Positions 6,069-7,264 of a stretch of 7,264 nt of DNA are shown here, in pieces. How positions within the stretch are numbered: the stretch's first letter is position 1; every line of letters begins with the position of its first letter. The notes under the pieces were generated by a model. The model had not been told where the DNA came from, did no database searches, and saw only the letters and a program-made list of their open reading frames with translations. The stretch spans positions 1-7,264 of the forward strand of contig CALMXN010000342.1 in NCBI GenBank assembly GCA_937871145.1. The letters run 5' to 3'. A program made the position numbers and the translations under genes. The DNA comes from an uncultured Clostridia bacterium (lineage in GTDB: Bacteria > Bacillota > Clostridia > Oscillospirales > Ruminococcaceae).

Positions 6069-6269
6069 ATGAATAACGTTTTTGATGGAATTGAAATGCC
6101 AATGGGGCTTGGTATGGCACTGCCAAAAAATGTGCCAGCACTCGATATGTTTTCAAACATGGATGCCTCACACAAGCAGGCTGTCATTGATTATACTCAT
6201 CAGATTAATTCAAAAAATGAAATGCACGAATTTGTCAGAGAGATTGCAGAAGGAAAAAGCTTTATGTAA
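6069..6269 (+). CDS. Small conserved-type protein of unknown function (66 residues)
   Basis: The start is the ATG at 6069, with AAAGGAG at 6056-6062 six bases upstream. A longer in-frame reading from 6003 would translate the promoter and ribosome binding site, so it is rejected. The 66-residue product is soluble, with no signal peptide, helix-forming membrane segment or cysteine. The first third carries the short pattern PMGLGMALPKN (residues 11-21). The rest looks helical and amphipathic, with DASHKQAVIDYTHQINSKNE then MHEFVREIAEG. I recall similar 60-70 residue proteins in many Clostridia with GFGMALAQN followed by a KQAVL-type helix and an SxxEM segment; none has a function known to me. 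It has its own promoter and terminator, so it is a single-gene unit. It faces away from the response regulator operon, which gives only a weak hint of a link. Confidence 0.85.
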   Translation: MNNVFDGIEMPMGLGMALPKNVPALDMFSNMDASHKQAVIDYTHQINSKNEMHEFVREIAEGKSFM

Positions 6270-6298
6270 AAAAGAGAGGTGAAAACACCTCTCTTTTT
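6268..6298. terminator. Two-way terminator between the 66-residue gene and the DUF1540 gene
   Basis: AAAAGAGAGGTG (6270-6281) pairs perfectly with CACCTCTCTTTT (6286-6297) around an AAAA loop. There is a T run at 6294-6298 and an A run at 6268-6273, so it works for the plus gene ending at 6269 and the minus gene ending at 6301. Confidence 0.93.
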
Positions 6299-6300
6299 AT

Positions 6301-6471
6301 TTAGCACTTCTTCTTGAATGACATACAGTCTGTGCATTCTTTAACAGTTGGATCAGTTTCGTGAGTACCTACGCTGATTTTAGGAAGTGAGCAATAATCT
6401 TCTGTTGCAGCGTGGAAGGAACAGTTAGATACAGAGCATTCAATAGATTTGTTACAATTAGATGAGTTCAT
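6301..6471 (-). CDS. DUF1540 family cysteine-rich miniprotein
   Basis: A 56-residue protein translated directly from the minus strand. It begins at the ATG at 6469-6471, seven bases after a perfect AGGAGG (rc of 6479-6484). Seven cysteines lie at residues 6, 12, 17, 27, 46, 49 and 56. The pattern ECSVSNCSFH (11-20), YC at 26-27, IxVGTHE (32-38) and ECTDCMSF (45-52) matches what I know of DUF1540: a CxVxxCxxH head, a central C, and a CxxC near the end followed by SF. The cysteines and H20 suggest a bound metal or redox role, but no function is established to my knowledge. The KKKC tail adds a cysteine outside the usual pattern. It is transcribed alone, converging on the 66-residue gene and divergent from the ComM-type gene. 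Confidence 0.92.
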   Translation of the reverse strand: MNSSNCNKSIECSVSNCSFHAATEDYCSLPKISVGTHETDPTVKECTDCMSFKKKC

Positions 6472-6547
6472 AAAATAACCTCCTTTAAGATTATAAATTT
6501 ATTGTTCCCATCATAGAAACAAAAATCAGTAGAAAATAATTTATTTA

Positions 6548-6576
6548 TTGTAAAAATTTTCTTTTTGTGATAAAAT
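6548..6576 (+). promoter_or_regulatory. Extended -10 promoter of the ComM-type gene
   Basis: TTGTAA at 6548-6553 and TAAAAT at 6571-6576 are 17 bases apart. TGA directly before the -10 gives an extended -10 element. The leader is about 20 bases and contains the AAAAGGG ribosome binding site at 6591-6597. Confidence 0.75.
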
Positions 6577-6603
6577 GTTTAAAAATAGTGAAAAGGGAAA
6601 AAT

Positions 6604-7264
6604 ATGTTTGCTAAAATTAACAGCTTAGGATTATTTGGACTTAATGCCTTCTGTGTGGACACAGAAATTGAAACAAGCAGAGGTACTCCTCTCTTTGAAA
6701 TTGTCGGTCTTACAGATATTGTTGTAAGAGAAAGCCGTGAAAGAATCCGGTCTGCTCTTCGTGAATGTGATATAACATTTCCGTTGTGCAGAGTTATGGT
6801 CAATCTTGCCCCGGCTGACACTAAAAAGTCAGGTTCAGTACACGACCTTGCAATAGCAGTTGCTTTATTAAAGGTACTTGATTACATAAAAGATGATGTT
6901 TCTGACTGTGCCTTTATCGGTGAGGTTTCACTTAATGGTAATGTGAGACGTGTCAATGGTGTTCTTCCTATGACAATTCTTGCACAGAAGTCAGGAATAA
7001 AAAAGATTTTCGTTCCGTATGAAAATCATCTTGAGGCATCAGTTGTTGAGGGGATAGAAGTATACGGAGTATCCTCAGTTTCACAGCTTCTCTCTCATTT
7101 TGAGAAAACAGATATAATCAGTCCTGTCGGTAAATATATAATAGGTAGAAGTGCTTATGATAATGACCTTGATTTTGCTGATGTAAAAGGTCAGCAGAAT
7201 GCAAAAAAGGCACTTGAAATTGCAGCAGCGGGCGGACATAATGCGTTATTGATAGGTGCACCTG
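6604..7264 (+). CDS. comM: ComM/YifB family AAA+ ATPase (Mg-chelatase-like), N-terminal part
   Basis: The first 220 codons of a gene that runs off the window. The ATG is six bases after AAAAGGG. The visible part is the Lon-protease-like N-terminal domain of the family: GLTDIVVRESRERIRSAL (35-52), FPLCRVMVNLAPADTKKSGS (59-78), DLAIAVALL (81-89), FIGEVSLNGNVR (104-115), GVLP (119-122), and a VYGVSSVSQLL segment near 160. Next comes DFADVKGQQNAKKALEIAAA, then GGHNALLIGAP and one G, the start of Walker A (GxPGSGKT), exactly where the window ends. ComM is a hexameric helicase that helps integrate foreign DNA by branch migration during natural transformation in Vibrio and Haemophilus; in Clostridia its role is less clear. 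Family members are usually about 500 residues, so some 43 percent is present. It has its own promoter. The symbol follows the family and is not proof of a competence role. Confidence 0.95.
   Translation, partial: MFAKINSLGLFGLNAFCVDTEIETSRGTPLFEIVGLTDIVVRESRERIRSALRECDITFPLCRVMVNLAPADTKKSGSVHDLAIAVALLKVLDYIKDDVSDCAFIGEVSLNGNVRRVNGVLPMTILAQKSGIKKIFVPYENHLEASVVEGIEVYGVSSVSQLLSHFEKTDIISPVGKYIIGRSAYDNDLDFADVKGQQNAKKALEIAAAGGHNALLIGAP

Noticed and set aside
6301..6471. Possible SCIFF-type RiPP precursor peptide
   Set aside because: The gene is short and Cys-rich, but the cysteine spacing and the VGTHE and CTDCMSF segments fit DUF1540, and there is no radical SAM maturase in view.
6490..6495. Consensus TATAAT on the minus strand before the DUF1540 gene
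   Set aside because: A start from it would fall inside the ribosome binding site at 6479-6484, leaving almost no leader, and the -35 is poor. TATGAT at 6510-6515 is better placed but also lacks a convincing -35, so no promoter was called.
6579..6821. Minus-strand 80-residue open frame opposite the ComM-type gene
   Set aside because: It overlaps highly conserved ComM/YifB motifs on the plus strand and has no independent support.
1..7264. CRISPR arrays, tRNA genes, insertion sequences, retron or toxin-antitoxin loci
   Set aside because: I looked on both strands and saw no spaced direct DNA repeats, cloverleaf, transposase, reverse transcriptase or recognisable toxin pair.

Overview
The window looks like chromosomal DNA of a low-GC Gram-positive anaerobe of the class Clostridia, probably a Ruminococcus-like Oscillospiraceae member. 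This is inferred from AT-rich sequence, strong AGGAGG-type ribosome binding sites, tight hairpin-plus-U terminators, a DUF1540 Cys-rich miniprotein, a PF06541-type membrane protein and a small GMALxxN-type protein. There is no rRNA, tRNA, CRISPR array, transposase or phage gene, and no gene-free stretch longer than about 160 bases.

Left part (1-2800): the last codons of an ABC transporter ATPase overlap by one base the start of an 898-residue FtsX/MacB-type permease. The pair forms one export or mechanotransmission transporter and ends at a clear terminator. Middle-left (2822-4112): an orphan four-helix membrane protein has its own sigma-A-like promoter. It is followed by a PF06541-type integral membrane protein whose leader holds a 14-bp inverted repeat. 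A two-way terminator separates this from the convergent genes.

Middle-right (4111-5982, minus strand): this is the most interesting block. An extended -10 promoter drives a stand-alone CheY-like response regulator. Two bases after its stop, a TTG-started gene encodes an unusual protein: four exact 29-residue repeats of the MshEN/T2SSE_N type (a known c-di-GMP-binding fold) fused to a CheX/CheC-like phosphatase domain. A terminator follows, and right behind it is a small membrane protein gene with no obvious promoter of its own. The architecture suggests a response regulator with its own dedicated phosphatase, possibly gated by a cyclic dinucleotide. No histidine kinase or chemotaxis gene lies in the window.

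Right part (6011-7264): a divergently transcribed 66-residue protein, a convergent 56-residue DUF1540 protein on the minus strand, and the first 220 codons of a ComM/YifB family AAA+ ATPase that runs off the end just as its Walker A loop begins.
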